A stretch of DNA of 26,518 bases from an uncultured Eubacteriales bacterium (GTDB lineage Bacteria > Bacillota > Clostridia > Christensenellales > Borkfalkiaceae). A program made the translations under genes and the position numbers. Of this stretch, positions 16,784 to 24,539 are shown one piece after another. Position 1 is the stretch's first letter. Every line of letters starts with the position of its first letter. The notes beneath the pieces were generated by a model, which saw only the letters and a program-made list of their open reading frames with translations, ran no database searches and had not been told where the DNA came from. The stretch covers positions 1-26,518 of the forward strand of contig USHO01000006.1 of the NCBI GenBank assembly GCA_900554485.1. The letters are read 5' to 3'.

Positions 16784-16887
16784 ATCTGTTTTGCGTATTA
16801 TTATATAAAATCGATATACAAAAATATAAAAACCGTTGTGTAATAGGAGGTATAAGGAATTCTAATATGAAAACACAGTGAAAATAG
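16784..16887 (+). other. AT-rich spacer with a possible four-codon mini-ORF
   Basis: No gene of normal size is seen here. The only structure is AGGAGG (16845-16850) and AAGGA (16854-16858), the latter 8 bases before ATG AAA ACA CAG TGA (16867-16881, Met-Lys-Thr-Gln). Only weak promoter-like bases lie upstream (TTGCGT at 16791, TATACA at 16815). It may be a decayed gene start or chance. Confidence 0.3.
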
Positions 16888-16916
16888 TAGACAAATGTAG
16901 TTTGATGTGTTAAAAT
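16888..16916 (+). promoter_or_regulatory. Promoter for the oligopeptide transporter operon
   Basis: -35 TAGACA (16888-16893), a 17-base spacer, and -10 TAAAAT (16911-16916). Transcription would start near 16923, giving a leader of about 149 bases. The -10 hexamer is the same as that of the BMP promoter. Confidence 0.75.
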
Positions 16917-16922
16917 CTCAAC

Positions 16923-17071
16923 AATTTAACAATCGATGCGGAAAATCAAAGAAAAACAGTTTTTCCCGAACCCGACGGGGTACCCCGTTTCCGTTCTGAC
17001 GAACGGAAGCACCCTTAACGGATATTCCGATAATAACGTTACGGCGTTAAATATAAAGGAGGCATAAAGCA
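16923..17071 (+). promoter_or_regulatory. Structured 5' leader of the oppA mRNA (four serial hairpins)
   Basis: Four small inverted repeats stand in a row: the palindrome ACGGGGTACCCCGT (16975-16988); TTCCGTTC/GAACGGAA around TGAC (16989-17008); CGGA/TCCG around TAT (17019-17029); and TAACG/CGTTA (17034-17049). They are followed by a strong ribosome binding site AAAGGAGG. The order and some boundary sequences repeat those of the BMP leader. No terminator-type T-run or known riboswitch core is seen. Confidence 0.6.
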
Positions 17072-19693
17072 ATGAAAAAATTACTCTCATTGGCGTTGGT
17101 TACGGTCCTGGCATTCGGATGCCTTGCGTCCTGCAAGAAGGATAAACCTTCGTCAAACGACGATCAACCCGTTCGCGAAGGCTATTGGGTAAACGACGAT
17201 AAAACTTACAGTTATCGTCTCGGACCGTCCGATCTTCCCACGGCGTGGAACGTACAGACCTATCAGGCAAATCAGGCGACGTACATACTCGATTACTCCG
17301 AAGACGCTCTTTATGTATTTGACTATAACGACGATTATACCGGATATAAAATAGTTCCTTCCATGGCAGACGGAGACCCCGTAGACGTTTCCGCCGACTA
17401 TGCGGCGCAGTTCGGATATTCGTCGACCCTCAAAGGCAAGGCGTATAAGATCAAACTTAAAGATACGCTTTTGTTCGATAACGGAGATAAGATCGACGCT
17501 GATACTTTCGTCGAATCCATGAAATTACTTCTCGACCCCAAGGCGTCCAACTACCGCGCCAGCGACGTTTATCAGGCGGGTAACCTCAAAATACTTAACG
17601 CCGAAAACTATGCAAAACAGGGCAGTTGGGTTGCAAGCGATATTATGGTATCCGAGAACTTAGGCAACGACGAATACGTCAATCCTTCAAAATTCGTTGC
17701 CGACAAAGACGGGTATCTGACTTATAACGATAAAGTTCTCGGTATCGACCTTACAAGCGGCGGCAACTGGGGCGATAACGGTCTTTACGATTATGCGGAC
17801 GCAGGTAAATTCGACTATAAAGACGGCGAAACGACTTCGACTTATGCCGCATGGACGACGCTTAAAAATGCCGCCGACGCAAACGGCATCGTAAGACTTA
17901 AAGCCGATACGCTTAAAGCGTTGCAGGATTGTGTCGCTATACTTCACGGCTATGCAGACGTCGAGGCTTATGCGGCGAAGACTAAAGATATGAAAGACGG
18001 CGTGAATTATGCTTACGTCGAATTTGAGGAAATGGCGGCGTACGCCAGATACATCGACGAAGTTTCGTTCGATAAAGTCGGTTTCCTTAAAGGCGACAAC
18101 GATCTCGAACTCGTCGTCGTATTGCAGAACGAAATGGAAGATAACTTCTATCTCCGTTACGGTCTCTGCACCAGTTTCTTCCTTGTAAATCCCGACCTGT
18201 ACAAGAGTTGCATTTCTTATCAGGGCGATGTATATCAGAACAGTTACGGCACGAGCGTAGCGACCTATTCGGGCTACGGACCGTATAAACTTTCCACTTA
18301 TGTCGCGGATTCTCAGATAGTTCTTACCAGAAACGTCAAATGGCACGGTTATTACGAAGAAGAACATAAGGGTCAGTATCAGACAAATAGAATAGTCTAT
18401 AAAATGGTTACCGAAGATGCCACCCGTAAGGAGATGTTCCTTAAAGGCGAACTCGATTCTTATAGTTTAAGAGCCGAGGATATGGCGGATTACTATACTT
18501 CGGATTACACTTACTTCAACGATTCCGAGTCGACCTGGTATATCGCGATGAACCCGAGCGCAAGCAAACTCGCAGAGGCTCAGAAAACCGCGACTCCCGT
18601 AACGGCGGGCAATGCGGTTATAAAGACCGTTCTCGCGATAGACGAATTCCGTCAGGCGCTCAGTTATTCGCTTGACCGTAAATCTTTCATTCAGACGCTT
18701 TTCCCGACGAGCGGCGTTGCGAAATACCTGCTTTCTTCCATGATAATAGCAGATCCCGAAACCGGTAAAACTTACCGTTCCACCGAAGAGGCAAAAGATG
18801 CCGTTCTCGATTTCTGGGGACTTACCGATAAGGTCGGCGAGGGTAAACAGTTCGCGACTAAAGACGACGCTATCGCCAGCATAACCGGTTACGATCTCAG
18901 CGGAGCGAAAGCCTTGTTCGATCAGGCTTACGACGAGGCTGTCGCAAGAGGATACATTACGAGCGAACAAGTCGCAAGCGGTAAATGGGAAGTTCAGGTT
19001 CTTATAGGTCGTCCTTCCGCAGGTCCCACATATGAAAAAGGCTTTGAAGAGCTGAAAAAGGTCTGGACGGCTGCCGTCAAAGATACTGCATTTGAAGGTC
19101 ACCTTACATTCACGCAGAGCGCGCCGCTCGGACAGGGATTCGGCGAGGCTTTAAGAGCCGGTCAGGTAGACTTGTTGTGGGGCGTAGGTTACGGCGGTTC
19201 GATGTTCGACCCGTACTCCATGATAGAGTGTTTCACCGGAAAACTTGCATACGACAGCGATACCGATAAGACCAAAATCGACCTCGATATAACGCTCGAT
19301 CTCGACGGTAACGGCGAAAAGACCTATCGCGCAAGTTTGTACGATTGGGCAAGCAAGGCGCTTATGGGTACGGCTATACAGGCAAAGGTGGTTGAAAACG
19401 GCGAAGTTACCGATAAAACCGCAACGATCAATGCGGGCGTAAACGCAGCCTCCGAAATCCGTATCAATGTTCTTGCGGCGGTTGAGGGTAAAATAATGAA
19501 AACCGCAAATATTTTCCCGCTTATGACCGATGCGACGGCGTCTCTCAAGTGCATGAGGATAAACTACAAGACCGAAGAATATATCCTCGGTGTAGGTCGC
19601 GGCGGCGTTCAGTATTACACTTACGCAATGGACGACGATACTTTCCTCAATTATGCGAAGAATCAACCGGGCGGTGTTATCAACTACAAGTAA
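17072..19693 (+). CDS. oppA: Oligopeptide-binding lipoprotein, OppA-like, enlarged
   Basis: 873 residues, against roughly 520-620 for usual OppA/DppA proteins. The lipobox LASC places the lipidated cysteine at C21, so it should sit on the outer membrane face. SBP_bac_5 features are present in order: YKIKLKDTLLFDNGDKIDAD near 125-144 with FVESMKLLLDP after it, GYGPYKL near 401, and EFRQALSYSLDRKSF near 525. Extra sequence lies between about 170 and 330, where normal members have a short linker. Peptide binding is inferred from the family and from the permease and ATPase genes that follow; other SBP_bac_5 ligands such as nickel or sugars are possible. AAAGGAGG lies about 9 bases before the ATG. 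Confidence 0.88.
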   Translation: MKKLLSLALVTVLAFGCLASCKKDKPSSNDDQPVREGYWVNDDKTYSYRLGPSDLPTAWNVQTYQANQATYILDYSEDALYVFDYNDDYTGYKIVPSMADGDPVDVSADYAAQFGYSSTLKGKAYKIKLKDTLLFDNGDKIDADTFVESMKLLLDPKASNYRASDVYQAGNLKILNAENYAKQGSWVASDIMVSENLGNDEYVNPSKFVADKDGYLTYNDKVLGIDLTSGGNWGDNGLYDYADAGKFDYKDGETTSTYAAWTTLKNAADANGIVRLKADTLKALQDCVAILHGYADVEAYAAKTKDMKDGVNYAYVEFEEMAAYARYIDEVSFDKVGFLKGDNDLELVVVLQNEMEDNFYLRYGLCTSFFLVNPDLYKSCISYQGDVYQNSYGTSVATYSGYGPYKLSTYVADSQIVLTRNVKWHGYYEEEHKGQYQTNRIVYKMVTEDATRKEMFLKGELDSYSLRAEDMADYYTSDYTYFNDSESTWYIAMNPSASKLAEAQKTATPVTAGNAVIKTVLAIDEFRQALSYSLDRKSFIQTLFPTSGVAKYLLSSMIIADPETGKTYRSTEEAKDAVLDFWGLTDKVGEGKQFATKDDAIASITGYDLSGAKALFDQAYDEAVARGYITSEQVASGKWEVQVLIGRPSAGPTYEKGFEELKKVWTAAVKDTAFEGHLTFTQSAPLGQGFGEALRAGQVDLLWGVGYGGSMFDPYSMIECFTGKLAYDSDTDKTKIDLDITLDLDGNGEKTYRASLYDWASKALMGTAIQAKVVENGEVTDKTATINAGVNAASEIRINVLAAVEGKIMKTANIFPLMTDATASLKCMRINYKTEEYILGVGRGGVQYYTYAMDDDTFLNYAKNQPGGVINYK

Positions 19694-19696
19694 GCA

Positions 19697-19785
19697 ATTC
19701 GCCGGCATGCGAATGAAATTTTCGGGAAACTCCCGATAAAAACCATAAAAACAACTAAGTTACGGGGCAAATCCGCCCCGTAACT
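19697..19785 (+). terminator. Hairpin cluster between oppA and oppB
   Basis: Three stems follow one another: ATTCGC/GCGAAT (19697-19714), TCGGGA/TCCCGA (19722-19736), and a perfect 11-bp stem AGTTACGGGGC/GCCCCGTAACT with a 6-base loop (19758-19785). None has a T-run. As after the BMP gene, they probably protect the upstream message or reduce expression of the membrane subunits. Confidence 0.6.
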
Positions 19786-19810
19786 CGGTTGCTATATAAG
19801 GGTGATACAA

Positions 19811-20776
19811 ATGTATCTTTTCAAGTATATATTGAAACGCCTGGGGCTTATGCTCCTGACGTTTTTCATCATAATTACGATGTGTTTCGTATTGGTTAAA
19901 CTGTTGCCGAACACTCCTATCGAAGAGGCGGGCAAAGATATAGAACTTATTCTCCGCCGCCGCGAAATGCTCGGTTATAATAAGCCGATAATAGTTCAGT
20001 ACTTCTTATACTTCAAATACATATTTACCGAGGGTTATTTCGGCACGAGCGAAGTTTTGTACCCAGGCGTCGACGTATGGAAAGTTTTCAGTGAAAAGTT
20101 GCCTTTTACAATGGCGCTTAACCTGTATTCCATATTATTGTCGATACCGCTCGGTCTTGCGCTCGGTGTGTTCGCCGCGCTTAAAAAGAATAAGTGGCAG
20201 GATCACGTCATTTCTACCGGCGTAATGATATTCGTATCCGTTCCGTCGTTCATATACGCGTTTCTTGTGCAATATCTGCTCTATTATAAACTCGGGTGGA
20301 CGTCTGCGACCGCCGACGCAACGGCAGGCGCATGGAGCGCGTCGTTTTTCAAATCGGCGATTCCGGCGATACTCAGTATGTCGTTCGCCACGATAGCGGG
20401 TTTCGCGCGGTATACAAGGGCAGAACTTACGGAAGTGCTGACAAGCGAATTTATGTTGCTTGCCCGTACCAAAGGGCTTACCCGCCGTCAGGCGACGTTG
20501 CGCCATGCCATGCGCAATGCGATGGTACCTATCTTTCCGATGATTTTAAGCGAATTTATCGCCATAATGAGCGGTTCGCTTATCATCGAACAGATATTCT
20601 CAATACCCGGCGTAGGTACGTTGTACGTCAATGCGATACAGGGCAGAACCGTTCCCGATTACAACTTCTTTATGCTGCTTACGATGTTTTATACGTTTAT
20701 CGGTTTGCTTGCCGGTATAGTCGTCGACATAAGTTACGGCATAATCGACCCGAGAATAAGAATGGGGGCTAAGTAA
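19811..20776 (+). CDS. oppB: Oligopeptide ABC transporter permease, OppB-like
   Basis: 321 residues, the normal size for OppB/DppB. I chose ATG 19811, with AAGGG about 8 bases upstream; an in-frame GTG at 19802 overlaps that site and is less likely. The N-terminus KYILKRLGLMLLTFFIIITM is the typical first helix. The cytoplasmic EAA loop is present as EFMLLARTKGLTRRQATLRHAMRNA, followed by EQIFSIPGVGTLYVNAI. About six membrane segments are visible. It is the only subunit of this transporter without added sequence. One base separates its stop from oppC. Confidence 0.93.
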   Translation: MYLFKYILKRLGLMLLTFFIIITMCFVLVKLLPNTPIEEAGKDIELILRRREMLGYNKPIIVQYFLYFKYIFTEGYFGTSEVLYPGVDVWKVFSEKLPFTMALNLYSILLSIPLGLALGVFAALKKNKWQDHVISTGVMIFVSVPSFIYAFLVQYLLYYKLGWTSATADATAGAWSASFFKSAIPAILSMSFATIAGFARYTRAELTEVLTSEFMLLARTKGLTRRQATLRHAMRNAMVPIFPMILSEFIAIMSGSLIIEQIFSIPGVGTLYVNAIQGRTVPDYNFFMLLTMFYTFIGLLAGIVVDISYGIIDPRIRMGAK

Positions 20777-20777
20777 T

Positions 20778-22364
20778 ATGGAAAACGAAAGAATTTTATA
20801 TGAAAATATACCCAAAGAAAAATTTGAATTCGTCGCCCGCGACGGCTCGATGCACGATAAGAAATTCGAGACTAAACCCGTAGGGTATTTCCGCGATGCA
20901 TTCCGTCGGTTCAAAAAGAACAAGGGGTCCGTCGTCGCGGCAATAATAATAGGATTGCTTGTCTTATACGCCATAATAGGTCCGTTCTGCGTCAACGGCA
21001 ATTATCAGAACATAACCGCGACCGACCAATATCAGAAGTATTATTATCATCTCACCCCGAGACTTTCGGTTTTCGACGGCAGCGGTTTTTGGGACGGTAC
21101 GCAGAAAAAGGAAATATCTTCGGGATTGTACGGCAGATACGAGGCTATGGCGGAAGAAACAGGGTATAATCCGGTTACGAAATATATTTCTTCCAGAACG
21201 ACCACCGATTTATTCGGGAATACGTCGACGCTTTATAAGGTTCGCCTTAACAGTTATTACTCCGTATTGCCCATCGAAACGCAGATTACTTACGAAGAAT
21301 ATATAAATATACAGAAATGGCAGGACGAACACGGGAAACAGGTTATTCTGCCTTACACTAAAAACAAGGTATCGCGGACGCTTACGGACGTCTGGTATCG
21401 TACCGACGCGAAGGGTAGAACCGGCGCGAACGTCAAAGATCCCGACGATAACGACACACTCGATGCAGAGGGTAACAGAATACCCGATTATTATACGACG
21501 GGTGAAGATAATTACGTCAGCGAAATGCGTCTCGCAAACGACCCTTACAACAACGGAGATACCGAAGGCAGATGGAGATACGCCGATCCGGGCAGTGTCG
21601 CAAGCGGAAATTATAACGTAAGGCTCAATGCGTATACGTTCTTTGAATATCAGTACGGATTCAAACCGTCTTTCGCTTTCGGTACCGACAGCCGCGGGTT
21701 CGATATATTCTCGAGACTTGCCAAAGGCGCAAGGTTTTCTTTCCTGCTGGCGATATGCATATCGCTTATAAATCTTACGATCGGCGCGATATACGGCGCG
21801 ATAGAGGGCTATTACGGCGGGGCGATCGACCTTGTAATGGAAAGAATTTCGGATATACTTAACGGCGTGCCGTTTATAGTCGTAACCGTATTGTTTCAAC
21901 TGCATCTTGCGTCGAAAGTCGGCGTGGTGGGGTCGCTTATATACGCGTTTATTCTTACCGGCTGGATAGGTATGGCATCAAGAACGAGAATGCAGTTTTA
22001 CAGATTCAAAAATCAGGAATACGTTCTTGCCGCAAGGACTCTCGGCGCGAGGGACGCCAGAATAATGTTCAAACACATATTCCCAAACTCTCTCGGTACG
22101 CTCATAACCGGTTCGGTACTCGTAATTCCGGGCGTTATATTCAGCGAGACTTCGCTTTCGTACCTCGGCGTCGTAAACCTCGACAGCGCAACCCGTTCGT
22201 CGATAGGTTCTATGCTGACGGCTGGGCAGTCTGTAATGACAAGCGCGCCGCACGTCGTATTGTTTCCCGCGATATTCATCGCTCTTCTGATGATTTGTTT
22301 CAACCTGTTCGGTAACGGACTTCGCGACGCGTTCAACCCGTCGCTCCGCGGCTCGGAGGATTGA
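20778..22364 (+). CDS. oppC: Oligopeptide ABC transporter permease, OppC-like, with large extracytoplasmic insertion
   Basis: 528 residues against about 300 for the family. The N-terminal ~50 residues are cytoplasmic, with RRFKKNKGS before the first helix (about 51-72), as in the OppC_N domain. The C-terminal transporter domain begins at the conserved FGTDSRGFDIFSRL (301-314), and the EAA loop EYVLAARTLGARDARIM is at 414-430. Between the first helix and FGTD lie about 225 residues, where the family usually has about 40. This stretch is polar, rich in Tyr, Asp and Asn and without hydrophobic helices, so it should lie outside the membrane next to the binding protein. The ribosome binding site is weak (GGGGG about 9 bases upstream). 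Confidence 0.9.
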   Translation: MENERILYENIPKEKFEFVARDGSMHDKKFETKPVGYFRDAFRRFKKNKGSVVAAIIIGLLVLYAIIGPFCVNGNYQNITATDQYQKYYYHLTPRLSVFDGSGFWDGTQKKEISSGLYGRYEAMAEETGYNPVTKYISSRTTTDLFGNTSTLYKVRLNSYYSVLPIETQITYEEYINIQKWQDEHGKQVILPYTKNKVSRTLTDVWYRTDAKGRTGANVKDPDDNDTLDAEGNRIPDYYTTGEDNYVSEMRLANDPYNNGDTEGRWRYADPGSVASGNYNVRLNAYTFFEYQYGFKPSFAFGTDSRGFDIFSRLAKGARFSFLLAICISLINLTIGAIYGAIEGYYGGAIDLVMERISDILNGVPFIVVTVLFQLHLASKVGVVGSLIYAFILTGWIGMASRTRMQFYRFKNQEYVLAARTLGARDARIMFKHIFPNSLGTLITGSVLVIPGVIFSETSLSYLGVVNLDSATRSSIGSMLTAGQSVMTSAPHVVLFPAIFIALLMICFNLFGNGLRDAFNPSLRGSED

Positions 22365-22367
22365 TAA

Positions 22368-24539
22368 ATGGAAAAGAAACTCGAAGTTAAAAATTTAACC
22401 ATATCTTTCCGCACGGCTAACGGTAAAGTTCAGGCTGTAAGGGATGTTTCGTTCGATCTTTATAAGGGCGAAACCCTTGCGATAGTCGGCGAATCGGGGT
22501 CGGGTAAATCGGTAACCAACAGGGCGATAATGGGTATACTTGCGGGTAACGCGATAGTCGAGGGCGGTAAAATCGTCTACGACGGAAAGGATCTTTTGCG
22601 TATTCCGGAAAGCGATATGGTGTCGCTCAGGGGCGATAAACTTGCGATGGTCTTTCAGGATCCGCTTTCCGCGCTCGACCCGATAATGAAAATCGGTAAG
22701 CAGATAACCGAGGCTATGTTGCTGAAAAACGGTGCGGCAAGACGTAACAGCCGTAAGGAGTTCAACGCAACGCTCGAATATCTTCGCCTTGCGATGATAG
22801 AATCTTCCGACAAGAGCAAAGAAACCGCCGACAAGATTACTGCGATGACAAAGGAATTCGACGGTTTCTGCATTCGCGCAGACGTACTCGAAAACGCTTA
22901 CAACGAGGCGAGAACGGCTGCCGAAGAAATGCAGGAATATATCGACGACGCCGTTTTCAGAACCGAAAGAAAACATAAGGTCGATAAAAACGTCGCGTAT
23001 AAGACGATTTTACACTATCTCAAAAAGATGCGCAACGATTTTCTGACGTACAGTTACGAGGATCGTATTTCCGTTGCGGAAAAGAGTATAGCCGGCGCGA
23101 TCGACGGAGATAAAGAGCATAAATACCTTGACGACGACGGCATAAAACTCTTGGCGGAAGTCAAGGAATTCGTCGAAGAAATTCTGTCGCGCGAAAGACC
23201 GAACTTCTTCAGAATAGGTTATTATCTGACGAAAAATCCGACTGCGGACGTCAGGGGAATGAAAACTTCGGACCTCAACGCCATGGCTCTTGAATATCTC
23301 GACGCGAACTTCATGAACGAATTCATCGCGCTCGAATCCCGCGCCCTTGCTTATTCCGCCGCGAAATCCGTTGCGGCGAAGAAAATCGCGGTCGGAAAGA
23401 TAATCGCCGCATTGCCGACGTTCGGGAAGGACTTGCCTGAAAGGTCGGAAGTAAACGCTCTGTGCAGGACGCTTTCGGATGCCGTAACCGTCGCGATAGA
23501 TAAACTCGACCTTGTAAAAGACACTTCGGCATATACGTTTACGGGCAGTCTCAGAAACGCCGTCGACAGGTATTACGAAGGTCTTAAAAAGAATCCCAAA
23601 GAAGAAAAGCGTTTCGCAAAACAGACTGCAAAACGCGACGTGAAACTTGCCAAGGGCAAAAACGTCGAATGGGAAGTCGTTCCGAAGACCCTTGTCGATC
23701 TTGACGCCGCGCGCGCGAACATAGTCGAAATTCTCGTCGATATACGCGATAAATACGAAAAAGAAATCGCCGCGGCGGATAAAACCGATTTTCACGACAA
23801 GGCGATAAAACTTATCGACGCGTTCAAAGAAAAAGCGTCGCAGGTCGTAAACAAAATCACGAGGAAACTTGCCAAGGCGAAAGCCCTTAAACTTATGGAA
23901 GAGGTCGGAATACCCGACCCCAGACTGAGATACAATCAGTATCCGTTTGAATTTTCGGGCGGAATGAGACAGCGTATAGTCATCGCCATAGCGTTTGCCG
24001 CCGATCCCGACGTGCTTATCTGCGACGAACCGACGACCGCGCTCGACGTTACGATTCAGGCGCAGATTCTCGAACTTATAAATAAACTTAAACGCGAACG
24101 CAATCTTTCGGTCATATTTATTACTCACGACCTCGGCGTCGTCGCCAATATGGCGGACAGAATAGCCGTTATGTATGCCGGTAAAATAGTCGAAACGGGT
24201 ACGGCGGACGATATATTCTACGACCCGAGACATCCGTATACGTGGGCGCTTTTGTCGTCGATGCCCGATCTCGACACAAACGAGAAACTCGATGCGATTC
24301 CGGGTACGCCGCCCAACATGATCTATCCTCCCAAAGGCGATGCGTTTGCAGACAGAAACAAATACGCTATGGCGATCGATTACGAGCGTCAGCCGCCGAT
24401 GTTCAGGGTGTCCGATACCCATTATGCGGCGACGTGGCTTTTACACCCCGACGCGCCGAAAGTGGAAATGCCCGAGATTATCAGACGGCGTATTCAACGT
24501 ATGAAAGAAAAGGAGGCGACCGCCGATGAAAAACGATAA
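22368..24539 (+). CDS. oppD: Oligopeptide ABC transporter ATPase, OppD-like, with ~385-residue insertion
   Basis: 723 residues against about 330 for OppD. The first 120 residues are ordinary: Walker A GESGSGKS (41-48) and Q-loop VFQDPLSALDP with Q97. The normal sequence resumes at about 505 with ALKLMEEVGIPDP, then the signature FSGGMRQR (about 528-535), Walker B LICDEPTTALD, the H-loop ITHDLGVV, and the OppD C-terminal region HPYTWALL. The intervening ~385 residues are highly charged and probably helical, rich in Lys, Glu, Asp and Ala, with no domain I recognise. The frame is unbroken and codon use matches the neighbours, so it is not a frameshift or a mobile insertion. GGAGGA lies 7 bases upstream; the 3' end overlaps oppF by 14 bases. 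Confidence 0.92.
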   Translation: MEKKLEVKNLTISFRTANGKVQAVRDVSFDLYKGETLAIVGESGSGKSVTNRAIMGILAGNAIVEGGKIVYDGKDLLRIPESDMVSLRGDKLAMVFQDPLSALDPIMKIGKQITEAMLLKNGAARRNSRKEFNATLEYLRLAMIESSDKSKETADKITAMTKEFDGFCIRADVLENAYNEARTAAEEMQEYIDDAVFRTERKHKVDKNVAYKTILHYLKKMRNDFLTYSYEDRISVAEKSIAGAIDGDKEHKYLDDDGIKLLAEVKEFVEEILSRERPNFFRIGYYLTKNPTADVRGMKTSDLNAMALEYLDANFMNEFIALESRALAYSAAKSVAAKKIAVGKIIAALPTFGKDLPERSEVNALCRTLSDAVTVAIDKLDLVKDTSAYTFTGSLRNAVDRYYEGLKKNPKEEKRFAKQTAKRDVKLAKGKNVEWEVVPKTLVDLDAARANIVEILVDIRDKYEKEIAAADKTDFHDKAIKLIDAFKEKASQVVNKITRKLAKAKALKLMEEVGIPDPRLRYNQYPFEFSGGMRQRIVIAIAFAADPDVLICDEPTTALDVTIQAQILELINKLKRERNLSVIFITHDLGVVANMADRIAVMYAGKIVETGTADDIFYDPRHPYTWALLSSMPDLDTNEKLDAIPGTPPNMIYPPKGDAFADRNKYAMAIDYERQPPMFRVSDTHYAATWLLHPDAPKVEMPEIIRRRIQRMKEKEATADEKR

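Noticed and set aside
23010..24422. A 470-codon open frame on the - strand opposite oppD
   Set aside because: It is a shadow of the oppD codon bias. Its product has no family motifs, no ribosome binding site or promoter is seen, and the + strand frame has all ABC motifs.
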